The position numbers and the translations under genes were made by a program. Under the pieces are notes generated by a model that was given only the letters and a program-made list of their open reading frames with translations, made no database searches and was not told the DNA's origin. Source: an uncultured Eubacteriales bacterium (GTDB lineage: Bacteria > Bacillota > Clostridia > Oscillospirales > Acutalibacteraceae). Taken from it: a stretch of 8,374 nt of DNA. The stretch is from the NCBI GenBank assembly GCA_934667575.1, contig CAKUME010000035.1, forward strand, positions 1-8,374. The letters are read 5' to 3'. Positions 1 to 7,070 of this stretch are shown here, one piece after another. Positions within the stretch are counted from its first letter, which is position 1. Each line of letters starts with the position of its first letter.

Positions 1-661
1 GGTCCGACCAGTAGGTGTCGATCATGCGAATTTCGGTGATCGTGGGGTCGCGGTGCTCCGAGCGGAAGTAGTTTTGGCAGAACGTGAGGTCGTCCAGATC
101 CATGGCGAGCTCATATTGCTTCAAAAATGCCGCCAGCCCGGCGTGGTCGAGCGCGGTAAAGCCCGTGAGCGTGGCCACCTCGGTGGGCACGGCGTAGCGC
201 GTGCGGAGCGTTTCGACCGGTGCGAGCGACGCTTCGCGCGCCTCGACCGGGTTGATCACATATTTTTTGATCTGCGCGAGCTGCGCGTCCGAAAGCGCGC
301 CAGTGAGCAGATAGACCTTGGCGGTGCGCACCAGCGGGCGCTCGCCCTGCGAGATGATCTGCACGCACTGCGCGGCGGAATCGGCGCGCTGGTCGAACTG
401 GCCGGGCAGATATTCCACCGCGAACACCGCCGCGCCGCGCAGGTCGAGCTCGTCGGACACGGTGTCCACCTGCGGCTCGGAAAACACGGTGGTTTTGGCC
501 TGCTCAAACAGCGCCGGGTCAATGTCCTCCACGTCGTAGCGGTTCACGATGCGCAGCCCGGTGAGCGTGTCGATTTGCAGCACGCCGCGCAGGTCGGCGA
601 GCAGCGCGTGGGCTTCCTCGGCGAGTTCGGGCTTTTTTTCAACAAAAATGCGGTATACCAT
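1..661 (-). CDS. purL: Phosphoribosylformylglycinamidine (FGAM) synthase, large single-chain form, N-terminal part
   Basis: Partial gene: 220 codons plus one base are visible, and the rest runs off the left edge. The enzyme converts FGAR, glutamine and ATP to FGAM (step 4 of purine synthesis, cytosol). The protein begins MVYRIFVEKK, which I recognise as the start of the clostridial one-chain PurL of roughly 1,250 residues. Residues 1-75 or so look like the fused PurS-like domain (LTGLRIVNRYDVE at 33-45, TVFSEPQVD at 58-66). AVEYLPGQFDQRADSAAQC follows at 81-99 and INPVEAREASL at 136-146. The visible part ends in RDPTITEIRMIDTYWSD (204-220), just before the expected HCRHTTF-like start of the catalytic synthase domain. 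The ATG at 661-659 is preceded by GGGAGG (670-675), which overlaps the last codons of purD; only 3 nt separate the two genes. A separate PurS/PurQ/small PurL set is excluded because that small PurL starts differently. Family assignment is confident; the C-terminal glutaminase domain is inferred, not seen. Confidence 0.93.
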   Translation of the reverse strand, partial: MVYRIFVEKKPELAEEAHALLADLRGVLQIDTLTGLRIVNRYDVEDIDPALFEQAKTTVFSEPQVDTVSDELDLRGAAVFAVEYLPGQFDQRADSAAQCVQIISQGERPLVRTAKVYLLTGALSDAQLAQIKKYVINPVEAREASLAPVETLRTRYAVPTEVATLTGFTALDHAGLAAFLKQYELAMDLDDLTFCQNYFRSEHRDPTITEIRMIDTYWSD

Positions 662-664
662 GGC

Positions 665-1939
665 TCAATCCTCCCGGAATGCGCGCAGCGCCCGCGCGCC
701 GATGTCGCGGCGGAAATAGGCGTTGGCAAAGTGGACGTTTTGCGTGCGGTCGTAGGCGCGGCGAATGGCTTCGGCCAGCGTGGGCGCGGTGGCGGTCACA
801 CCGAGCACGCGGCCGCCCGCGGTGCGCAGCGTGCCGGCGTCGTCGAGCTTTGCGCCGGCCACGAACACATCGTCGGCCACGCACGCGTCAATGGTGAGCG
901 GCAGGCCGGTTTCGTATTTTTCGGGATACCCCGCCGACGCCATCACCACGCAGCACGCGGATTCGTTCGCAAAACGCACCTCCGCTTGGTCGAGCGTGCC
1001 GTTGGTGGTGGCCTGCATGATCGTGAGCAGGTCGGAGCGCAGCAGCGGCAGCACCACCTGCGTTTCGGGGTCACCAAAGCGGCAGTTATATTCGATCACG
1101 CGCGGGCCGTTGGGGGTGAGCATCAGGCCGAAATAGAGGCAGCCGCGGAACGGGCAGCCCTCGGCCTGCATGGCGCGAATGGTGGGCAAAAAAATGGTGC
1201 GCATGCATTCTTCGGCAATTTCAGGGGTGTAGTAGGGGTTGGGAGCAACGGTGCCCATGCCGCCGGTGTTCAGGCCCTCGTCGCCGTCGTGGGCGCGCTT
1301 GTGATCCATGGACGATACCATCGGCACCACGGTGCGTCCGTCGGTGAACGACAGCACCGACACCTCCGGCCCCGTGAGGAATTCCTCGATGACCACGCGC
1401 GTGCCGCTTTCGCCAAAGCGGTGGTTTTCCATCATTTCATGAATCGCGTCGCGCGCCTGTTCGCGGGTTTCGGCAATGATCACGCCCTTGCCGAGCGCCA
1501 GCCCGTCCGCTTTGATCACGGTGGGCAGCGGCGCGGTTTCCACAAACGCGAGCGCCGACGCCGCGTCGGTGAACGTGTGGTAATCCGCGGTGGGAATGTG
1601 ATATTTGCGCATCAGATTTTTTGCAAAAATTTTGCTGCCCTCAATGCGCGCGGCGGCGGCGTTGGGGCCAAAGCACGGCACGCCGGCGGCGGTGAGCGCG
1701 TCCACCGCGCCGAGCACCAGCGGATCGTCCGGCGCGACCACCGCGTAGTCGATCGCGTGGGTGCGCGCAAATTCCACCATGCCGGGAATGTCCTTCGCGC
1801 CGATCGGCACGCACTGCGCGTCGCGCGCCATGCCGCCGTTGCCCGGCAGCGCGTAAATTTGGGTCACGGTCGGGTTTTCGCGGAGCTTGCGGATGATCGC
1901 GTGCTCGCGCCCGCCGCCGCCCACAACCAGAATGTTCAT
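665..1939 (-). CDS. purD: Phosphoribosylamine-glycine ligase (GAR synthetase)
   Basis: Complete, 424 residues, normal length for the family. It joins phosphoribosylamine and glycine with ATP to make GAR (step 2, cytosol). It is an ATP-grasp enzyme: the N-terminal domain opens with MNILVVGGGGREHA (1-14), then APDDPLVLGAVDA (69-81), GPNAAAARIEGSK (91-103), the ATP-grasp segment IKADGLALGKGV (142-153), NTGGMGTVAPNPYY (224-237) and the metal-binding strand VIEYNCRFGDPETQ (281-294), where E283 and N285 are the expected Mg2+ ligands. The C-terminal domain carries GGRVLGVTA (375-383). The ATG at 1939-1937 follows AAAGGAC (1950-1956) with 11 nt after GGA. The stop of the upstream formyltransferase gene is 22 nt away. 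The last three codons (RED) also supply the purL ribosome-binding site. No frameshift or missing motif was seen. Confidence 0.97.
   Translation of the reverse strand: MNILVVGGGGREHAIIRKLRENPTVTQIYALPGNGGMARDAQCVPIGAKDIPGMVEFARTHAIDYAVVAPDDPLVLGAVDALTAAGVPCFGPNAAAARIEGSKIFAKNLMRKYHIPTADYHTFTDAASALAFVETAPLPTVIKADGLALGKGVIIAETREQARDAIHEMMENHRFGESGTRVVIEEFLTGPEVSVLSFTDGRTVVPMVSSMDHKRAHDGDEGLNTGGMGTVAPNPYYTPEIAEECMRTIFLPTIRAMQAEGCPFRGCLYFGLMLTPNGPRVIEYNCRFGDPETQVVLPLLRSDLLTIMQATTNGTLDQAEVRFANESACCVVMASAGYPEKYETGLPLTIDACVADDVFVAGAKLDDAGTLRTAGGRVLGVTATAPTLAEAIRRAYDRTQNVHFANAYFRRDIGARALRAFRED
670..675 (-). promoter_or_regulatory. Ribosome-binding site for purL, inside the end of purD
   Basis: GGGAGG is made from the Arg-Glu codons just before the purD stop, and lies 8 nt before the purL ATG at 661. 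With a 3-nt gap between the genes, this points to termination-reinitiation coupling. Confidence 0.7.
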
Positions 1940-1961
1940 GTTCGTTTCCGTCCTTTCCGGG

Positions 1962-3146
1962 TCAATGATGGAACAGCCGCATGCCGGTGAACGCCATCGC
2001 GATGCCGTAGCGATTGCAGGTTTCGATCACCTGATCGTCGCGAATGGAGCCGCCCGGTTCGGCAATGTAGGACACGCCGCTGCGGTGCGCGCGCTCGATG
2101 TTGTCGCCAAACGGGAAAAACGCGTCGGAGCCGAGCGCCACCCCCGAAACGGTGTCGAGATAGGCGCGCTTTTCGGCGTCGGTGAGCGGCTCGGGGCGGC
2201 GGGTGAAATATTGCTGCCACACGCCGTCGGCGCACACATCCTCTTCGTTGTGATTCACATAGCCGTCGATCACATTGTCGCGCTCCGGGCGCTTGAGCTC
2301 GGGGCGGAACGGCAGCGCGAGGGTTTTGGGGTGCTGGCGCAGGTGCCAGGTGTCGGCCTTGCCGCCCGCGAGGCGCGTGCAGTGAATGCGCGACTGCTGC
2401 CCCGCGCCCACGCCGATGGCCTGCCCCTGCACCGCGTAGCACACGGAATTGGACTGCGTGTATTTGAGTGTGATGAGCGAAAGGATCAGGTCGCGGCGCG
2501 CCGAGTCGGGCAGATTTTTGTTGTCGGTCACCACGTTTTCCAGCAGCGCGTCGTTGATTTCAAAATTGTTGCGCCCCTGTTCAAACGTCACGCCGAACAC
2601 CTGCTTGCGCTCCACCGGTTCCGGCTGGTAATTCGGGTCGATTTCGACAATATTATAATTGCCTTTGCGCTTGCTGCGCAGAATTTCGAGCGCCGCCGGG
2701 GTGTAGCCCGGAGCGATCACGCCGTCGGACACTTCGCGCTGGATCAGGCGCGCGGTGGTTTCGTCGCACACGTCGCTCAGCGCGATCCAGTCGCCAAACG
2801 AGGACATTCGGTCGGTGCCGCGCGCGCGGGCATAGGCGAGCGCCAGGGGGGAATCGTCGAGCCCGGGCAGGTCGTTCACAAAGCAGGCCTGCTTGAGCGC
2901 GTCGGACATCGGCAGGCCGAGCGCCGCCGATGTGGGGCTCACATGCTTAAACGAGGTCGCGCAGGGCAGGCCGAGCGCCGCTTTGAGCTCGCGCACGAGC
3001 TGCCAGCTGTTGAACGCGTCCAAAAAATTGATGTAGCCCGGCCGGCCGCAGTGGATTGTGATCGGCAGATCGCCGCCGTCCGCCATAAAAATGCGCGCGG
3101 GCTTCTGGTTCGGGTTGCAGCCGTATTTCAGCGCAAATTCGTTCAT
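1962..3146 (-). CDS. purH: Stand-alone AICAR formyltransferase (ATIC/PurH C-terminal type, no cyclohydrolase domain)
   Basis: Complete, 394 residues, against about 510 for bifunctional bacterial PurH. It transfers a formyl group from 10-formyl-tetrahydrofolate to AICAR, giving FAICAR (step 9). SFKHVSPTSAALG (65-77) holds the Lys-His pair (K67, H68). REVSDGVIAPGY (137-148) supplies D141 and KYTQSNS (228-234) supplies N233; these match the human ATIC positions K266, H267, D339 and N431 with a consistent one-residue shift. GAGQQSRIHCTRLAGGKA (247-264), GSDAFFPFGDN (339-349) and the C-terminal MRLFHH also match ATIC as I remember it. The PurH N-terminal MGS-like cyclohydrolase domain is absent: the protein starts MNEFALKYGCNPNQKPARI, already in formyltransferase sequence. 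The ATG at 3146-3144 was chosen over upstream in-frame codons because AAAGGAC sits 9 nt before it and the extension would only read through the cyclohydrolase gene in another frame. It overlaps that gene's stop by 4 nt (ATGA). Cyclisation must come from the upstream PurO-type protein. Confidence 0.94.
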   Translation of the reverse strand: MNEFALKYGCNPNQKPARIFMADGGDLPITIHCGRPGYINFLDAFNSWQLVRELKAALGLPCATSFKHVSPTSAALGLPMSDALKQACFVNDLPGLDDSPLALAYARARGTDRMSSFGDWIALSDVCDETTARLIQREVSDGVIAPGYTPAALEILRSKRKGNYNIVEIDPNYQPEPVERKQVFGVTFEQGRNNFEINDALLENVVTDNKNLPDSARRDLILSLITLKYTQSNSVCYAVQGQAIGVGAGQQSRIHCTRLAGGKADTWHLRQHPKTLALPFRPELKRPERDNVIDGYVNHNEEDVCADGVWQQYFTRRPEPLTDAEKRAYLDTVSGVALGSDAFFPFGDNIERAHRSGVSYIAEPGGSIRDDQVIETCNRYGIAMAFTGMRLFHH

Positions 3147-3874
3147 TTTTGCACGTCCTTTCCGTATTTGTTGATGAGCCGCTCCTCGGCCGCGCCGCCC
3201 TGCGGGCGGAACATGCGCACAAAGAGCGCGATTTTGTTGTCGGGGTTCAGCTGCGCCCAAATTTCGTCGGTGAGCGCGTCAATGTCGTCCGGCACGGCAA
3301 AGCGCGCGGGTTCGCCGCCGAACGTGGGCAGCGGGCTGCCGTCGCCCGCATAGGTGTGGATAAAATGCCCCACGCCGGGCAGCGCCGGATATTCAAAAAA
3401 TTCCCGCGTGCAGGCGGTGCCCGCCGCGTCGGCGCTTTTGAGGATCGACAGCTGATACGAAAAGCCGCCCGCTTCCGCCGTGAGCACGCCGCTGATGCGC
3501 GGCGTCCAGTTCGGGCCGTCCGGCTCAAAGCAGCGGGTGCGCAGCGCGTCGATCGCCGACTTGCCCGCCGCCAAAAAATCGCACACGGTGTCGGTTTGGT
3601 CGCCGTTGGTCACCACCGTATGGTTTTGCACGGTGCGCACGGCCGAATAGATGATCAGCGACGGATCCTCGACCTTGCTTGTGTCAAACGGCCGGGTCAC
3701 GAGGGCGTCGCCCTCCTTCACAAACACCCGGTTACGGCTGTTGGCGCTGCGGCCCATGATAAAATAAACCAGCGCCGCGCGCCCGGACGGCGTGCAGCCC
3801 AGCGCCACGCCGCGCCCCACATAGGGGTTGCCGCGCAAAAAATCGCCGATGGGGCGGGTTTCGTATTGCTTCAT
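3143..3874 (-). CDS. purO: IMP cyclohydrolase, PurO (archaeal-type) family
   Basis: Complete, 243 residues. It is predicted to close the ring of FAICAR to give IMP, the last step of the pathway. The family call rests on NPYVGRGVALG (16-26), the IMGRSANSRNRVF segment (39-51) and the VVTNGDQTDTVCD segment (87-99). These parallel the YLGR, SSRSFPNR and NGSHTDT motifs that I recall from the Methanothermobacter PurO. It is some 40 residues longer than that protein, with a C-terminal stretch (about 195-243) rich in acidic and aromatic residues whose role I cannot name. No similarity to the MGS-like cyclohydrolase domain of PurH was seen. The ATG at 3874-3872 follows a strong AAAAGGAGG (3882-3890), 32 nt after the purN stop. 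The stop overlaps the formyltransferase start (ATGA), and the GKD codons near its end form that gene's ribosome-binding site. This coupling, plus the lack of a cyclohydrolase domain next door, supports the function. Activity itself is inferred. Confidence 0.88.
   Translation of the reverse strand: MKQYETRPIGDFLRGNPYVGRGVALGCTPSGRAALVYFIMGRSANSRNRVFVKEGDALVTRPFDTSKVEDPSLIIYSAVRTVQNHTVVTNGDQTDTVCDFLAAGKSAIDALRTRCFEPDGPNWTPRISGVLTAEAGGFSYQLSILKSADAAGTACTREFFEYPALPGVGHFIHTYAGDGSPLPTFGGEPARFAVPDDIDALTDEIWAQLNPDNKIALFVRMFRPQGGAAEERLINKYGKDVQK
3155..3161 (-). promoter_or_regulatory. Ribosome-binding site for the formyltransferase, inside the end of the cyclohydrolase gene
   Basis: AAAGGAC is formed by the Lys-Asp codons near the cyclohydrolase C-terminus (YGKDVQK) and lies 9 nt before the ATG at 3146. 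It decides the start of the stand-alone formyltransferase and suggests coupled translation. Confidence 0.7.
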
Positions 3875-3906
3875 CGTGTTGCCTCCTTTTGCAAGTTGGG
3901 GAATGT

Positions 3907-4521
3907 TTATGCTTTTTGGGCGGCGATGCGCGCGCTCACCAGCTCGGCCGCCTGCGGGAGCAGCTGCCATTCGGCCTGCTCCATCACGCGGCGTTGCAGC
4001 GTTTCGGGGGTGTCGCCCGGCTCCACGGCCACCGCCTTTTGGAGCAAAATGCGTCCGCCGTCGGGAATTTCGTTCACAAAATGCACCGTTGCGCCCGTCA
4101 CCTTCACGCCGCGGGCCAGCGCGGCTTCGTGCACATGCAGGCCGTAGAAGCCTTTGCCGCAAAACGACGGGATCAGCGAGGGGTGCACGTTGAGGATGCG
4201 CTCCGGCCAGCGCGCGACAAATTCCGCGCTGAGAATGCTCATGAAGCCCGCGAGCACGATCAGCTCCGCGCCGGCTTCGGCAAGCGCCGCCGAAATGCGC
4301 GATTCAAACTCCGCCGCGTCGGCGCAGGCTTTGCGGCTCACCACCGCGGTGGGCACGCCCGCGTTCGTCGCGCGGGTGAGCGCATAGGCGCTCGGGGTGC
4401 TCGAAAGCACGAGCACAATTTCGCCGCTGTGCAGCAGCCCGGCGCGCTGCGCGTCCAGCAGCGCCTGCAAATTGGTGCCGCCGCCCGAAACGAACACGGC
4501 AATGCGCGTTTTGGTCAGCAT
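3907..4521 (-). CDS. purN: Phosphoribosylglycinamide formyltransferase, folate-dependent (GAR transformylase)
   Basis: Complete, 204 residues, usual length. It formylates GAR with 10-formyl-tetrahydrofolate to give FGAR (step 3, cytosol). The fold starts with RIAVFVSGGGTNLQALLDA (6-24), the phosphate-binding loop. LAGFMSILSAEFV (90-102) precedes the catalytic block NVHPSLIPSF (111-120), with N111 and H113. TGATVHFVNEIPDGG (142-156) ends in D154. Together these match the E. coli triad N106, H108, D144. The SFCGKGFYGLHVHEAAL segment (119-135) is longer than in E. coli and is the form I associate with clostridial PurN. The ATG at 4521-4519 lies inside the end of purM, giving a 7-nt overlap in a different frame, and AAGGTG (4527-4532) sits 5 nt upstream inside purM. 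An upstream in-frame extension would be low-complexity Arg/Gly sequence read through purM, so it was rejected. Translation is probably coupled to purM. No formate-dependent PurT is visible. Confidence 0.96.
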   Translation of the reverse strand: MLTKTRIAVFVSGGGTNLQALLDAQRAGLLHSGEIVLVLSSTPSAYALTRATNAGVPTAVVSRKACADAAEFESRISAALAEAGAELIVLAGFMSILSAEFVARWPERILNVHPSLIPSFCGKGFYGLHVHEAALARGVKVTGATVHFVNEIPDGGRILLQKAVAVEPGDTPETLQRRVMEQAEWQLLPQAAELVSARIAAQKA

Positions 4522-5552
4522 AGCGTCACCTTGTCGTCCGATTCGACGATCTCGCCGATCACATAGGCATCCTCGCCCGCGGCGCGCAGCACCTCGAGCG
4601 CCCGATCGGCGTCCTGCGGCGCCACCACGGCGCACATGCCCACGCCCATGTTGAAGGTGTTGAACATATCGTGCTCCGAAATGCCGCCGGTGCGCGCGAT
4701 CAGGTCGAAGATGGGCAGCACGCGCACGTCCGCGCGGCGGATGCGCACGCCGAGGCCGTCCGGAATGCTGCGCGGCATATTCTCATAAAATCCGCCGCCC
4801 GTGATGTGCGACACGCCCTTGACCTGCACCGCATCGAACAGCGCGAGCATGGGCTTCACATAGATCTTGGTGGGAGTGAGCAGCGTGTCGCCCAGCGACG
4901 CGCCGCCCAGCGCGTCCACCGGCGCGGTAAGGTCGGCGTGCTCCACATCGAACACGCGGCGCACGAGCGAAAAGCCGTTGGAATGCACGCCGCTCGAGGG
5001 CAGCGCGATCATCACGTCGCCGGGGCGCATGGCGCTGTGATCGATGATGCGCGATTTGTCCACCGCGCCCACCGAAAAGCCCGCCAGATCGTATTCGTCT
5101 TCGGGATAAAAGCCCGGCATTTCGGCGGTTTCGCCGCCGATCAGCGCCGATCCGGCCTGCACGCAGCCCTCGGCCACGCCCGCCACAATGTCGGCAATGC
5201 GCTCGGGCACGTTTTTGCCGCACGCAATGTAATCCAGAAAGAACAGCGGCTTGGCGCCGCAGCAGATCACGTCGTTCACGCACATGGCCACGCAGTCGAT
5301 GCCCACCGTGTTGTGGCGGTTCATGCGAAACGCGAGCTTGAGCTTGGTGCCCACGCCGTCGGTGCCCGAAACGAGCACCGGGTGGGGCATGTGGGTCACG
5401 TCGAGCTCAAACAGGCCGCCAAAGCCGCCGATGCCGCTCGCCACCCCGGCGGTCATGGTGCGCGCAATGTGCGCTTTCATCAGTTCCACGGCGCGGTAGC
5501 CGGCGGTAATATCCACTCCGGCGTCCTTGTAGCTTGCACTGTAACTTTTCAT
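4515..5552 (-). CDS. purM: Phosphoribosylformylglycinamidine cyclo-ligase (AIR synthetase)
   Basis: Complete, 345 residues, normal for the family. It closes the imidazole ring of FGAM with ATP to give AIR (step 5). The N-terminal part carries SYKDAGVDITAG (7-18), GIGGFGGLFELD (40-51), VSGTDGVGTKLKLAF (61-75) and GIDCVAMCVNDVICCGAKPLFF (84-105). ALIGGETAEMPGFY (136-149) is the usual glycine-rich motif. In the C-terminal half, LPSSGVHSNGFSLVR (184-198), the HITGGGFYENMPR segment (249-261) and FNTFNMGVGM (297-306) are all recognisable. It belongs to the PurM/PurL/SelD ATP-binding fold. The ATG at 5552-5550 follows AAAGGAC (5562-5568) with 10 nt after GGA; the purF stop lies 27 nt upstream. The 3' end contains the start codon and ribosome-binding site of purN. 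All expected motifs are intact. Confidence 0.97.
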   Translation of the reverse strand: MKSYSASYKDAGVDITAGYRAVELMKAHIARTMTAGVASGIGGFGGLFELDVTHMPHPVLVSGTDGVGTKLKLAFRMNRHNTVGIDCVAMCVNDVICCGAKPLFFLDYIACGKNVPERIADIVAGVAEGCVQAGSALIGGETAEMPGFYPEDEYDLAGFSVGAVDKSRIIDHSAMRPGDVMIALPSSGVHSNGFSLVRRVFDVEHADLTAPVDALGGASLGDTLLTPTKIYVKPMLALFDAVQVKGVSHITGGGFYENMPRSIPDGLGVRIRRADVRVLPIFDLIARTGGISEHDMFNTFNMGVGMCAVVAPQDADRALEVLRAAGEDAYVIGEIVESDDKVTLC

Positions 5553-5579
5553 TCTTACACAGTCCTTTCCGCGTTCGTT

Positions 5580-7034
5580 TTATTCAATACATGATTTTTC
5601 GGCGCGATCGCCCGCGCTGATTTTTTGTTCAAACCGGTTTTTGTGCACCTCGGTGGGCACTGCGGTGGGATAAGCGCCGTTAAAGCACGCCGCGCAGTAG
5701 CCGCCGCTGGGGAGCGACGGCGCAAGCATGGCCAGATGATCCACATTGAGATAGCCCAGGGAGTCCACGCCGATCAGCTTGGCAATTTCGTCCACCGTGT
5801 GTTGGCAGGCAATGAGGTGCTCGCGGGTGTCAATGTCGGTGCCGTAGTAGCAGGGGTTGAGGAACGGCGGCGCCGAAACGCGCATGTGCACCTCGGTGGC
5901 GCCCGCGTCACGCAGCAGCTTCACAATGCGCTCGCTGGTGGTGCCGCGCACGATCGAATCGTCGATGAGCACCACGCGCTTGCCGCGCACCACGCTCGAA
6001 ATGGGGTTGAGCTTGATGCGCACCTTGTCCTCGCGCGATTTTTGGCCCGGCGCGATGAACGTGCGGCCGATGTATTTATTTTTAATGAACCCGATGCCGT
6101 AGGGAATGCCGGACTGGCGCGCATAGCCGATGGCCGCGTCGAGCCCGCTGTCCGGCACGCCGATCACAATGTCGGCCTGCACCGGATGCTCCAGCGCGAG
6201 AAAAGTGCCCGCGCGAATGCGCGCCTCGTGCACCGAGCAGCCGTCGATCATCGAATCGGGCCGCGCAAAATAGATGTATTCAAAAATGCAGGTGCGCTGG
6301 GGCACCTTGCCGCAGTGATCCTCAATGGAACGCACGCCGTTCTTATCAAAAATCACGATCTCGCCGGGGCGCACGTCGCGCACAAACGCCGCGCCCACCG
6401 CGTCGAGCGCGCAGCTTTCCGACGCGACCACCCAGTCGCCTTCCTCGGTGCGGCCGAAGCAGAGCGGACGGAAGCCGCGCGGGTCGCGCACCGCGATCAG
6501 CTTGGAGGGCGACATCACCGTGAGCGAATAGGCCCCCTGAATCTGATCCATCGCGCGGTTCACGGCCTCCTCGATCGACGGCGCATGAATGCGCTCCTTG
6601 GTGATGATGTAGGAGATCACCTCGGTGTCGCTCGTGGTGTGAAAGATCGAGCCCTCGAGCTCCAGCTGGGCGCGCAGCTCATAGGAATTAACGAGATTGC
6701 CGTTGTGCGCGAGCGCCATGCTGCCCTTGATGTGGTTCACCACAATGGGCTGCGCGTTGATGCGCCCGCCGCCGCCGGTGGTGCCGTAACGCACATGGCC
6801 GATCGCCATGTTGCCGTTGCCCAGCCCCTCCATCACCGGGCGGGTGAACACGTCGTTCACCAGTCCCACATCTTTATAGTCGCGGAACACGCCGTCGTCG
6901 TTCACCACAATGCCGCAGCTTTCCTGGCCGCGGTGCTGGAGAGCATAAAGGCCGTAGTACACAGTGGAGGCCACGTCGCGCGTGGCGGCTGAAAACACGC
7001 CGAATACGCCGCATTCTTCATGAATTGTGCTCAT
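5580..7034 (-). CDS. purF: Amidophosphoribosyltransferase (glutamine PRPP amidotransferase), iron-sulfur type
   Basis: Complete, 484 residues from the chosen start. It makes phosphoribosylamine from PRPP and glutamine, the committed first step. The short leader MSTIHEE precedes C8, the expected N-terminal nucleophile after propeptide removal (CGVFGVF, 8-14). The Ntn glutaminase domain continues with ALQHRGQESCGI (31-42), GHVRYGTTG (79-87) and AHNGNLVN (109-116). The phosphoribosyltransferase domain holds the PRPP loop VVLIDDSIVRGTTSERI (354-370). C249 (RTCIFEYIYFARPDS), C395 (NPCYYGTD) and C447/C450 (YCAACFNG) match the four [4Fe-4S] ligands of the Bacillus subtilis enzyme, so this is the propeptide-bearing, cluster-containing class rather than the E. 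coli type. The ATG at 7034-7032 was preferred to an in-frame TTG at 7055, because AAAGGAC (7044-7050) lies between them at normal spacing. Allosteric control by AMP/GMP nucleotides is known for the family, not shown here. Confidence 0.97.
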   Translation of the reverse strand: MSTIHEECGVFGVFSAATRDVASTVYYGLYALQHRGQESCGIVVNDDGVFRDYKDVGLVNDVFTRPVMEGLGNGNMAIGHVRYGTTGGGGRINAQPIVVNHIKGSMALAHNGNLVNSYELRAQLELEGSIFHTTSDTEVISYIITKERIHAPSIEEAVNRAMDQIQGAYSLTVMSPSKLIAVRDPRGFRPLCFGRTEEGDWVVASESCALDAVGAAFVRDVRPGEIVIFDKNGVRSIEDHCGKVPQRTCIFEYIYFARPDSMIDGCSVHEARIRAGTFLALEHPVQADIVIGVPDSGLDAAIGYARQSGIPYGIGFIKNKYIGRTFIAPGQKSREDKVRIKLNPISSVVRGKRVVLIDDSIVRGTTSERIVKLLRDAGATEVHMRVSAPPFLNPCYYGTDIDTREHLIACQHTVDEIAKLIGVDSLGYLNVDHLAMLAPSLPSGGYCAACFNGAYPTAVPTEVHKNRFEQKISAGDRAEKSCIE

Positions 7035-7043
7035 AGATGCTTT

Positions 7044-7050
7044 GTCCTTT
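7044..7050 (-). promoter_or_regulatory. Ribosome-binding site that fixes the purF start
   Basis: AAAGGAC lies with 10 nt between GGA and the ATG at 7034. It falls inside the short open stretch that an upstream TTG start (7055) would translate, so it argues for the ATG and for a seven-residue propeptide. Confidence 0.7.
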
Positions 7051-7070
7051 CGCAAAATATGGATAAAACC

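Noticed and set aside
53..1990. Very long plus-strand open frame of 645 codons opposite purL and purD
   Set aside because: It is a shadow of high-GC genes on the other strand. Its translation is low-complexity Arg/His/Gly/Ala/Val with no family motif, it runs across two genuine genes, and it has no convincing ribosome-binding site.
3879..3894. Four-base inverted repeat (TTGC/GCAA) with the PurO ribosome-binding site in its loop
   Set aside because: Too short to be stable or distinguishable from chance, so not listed as a feature.
7035..7055. TTG start that would lengthen PurF by seven residues
   Set aside because: The ribosome-binding site AAAGGAC lies within this stretch, and the ATG at 7034 gives a normal short propeptide before the catalytic cysteine.
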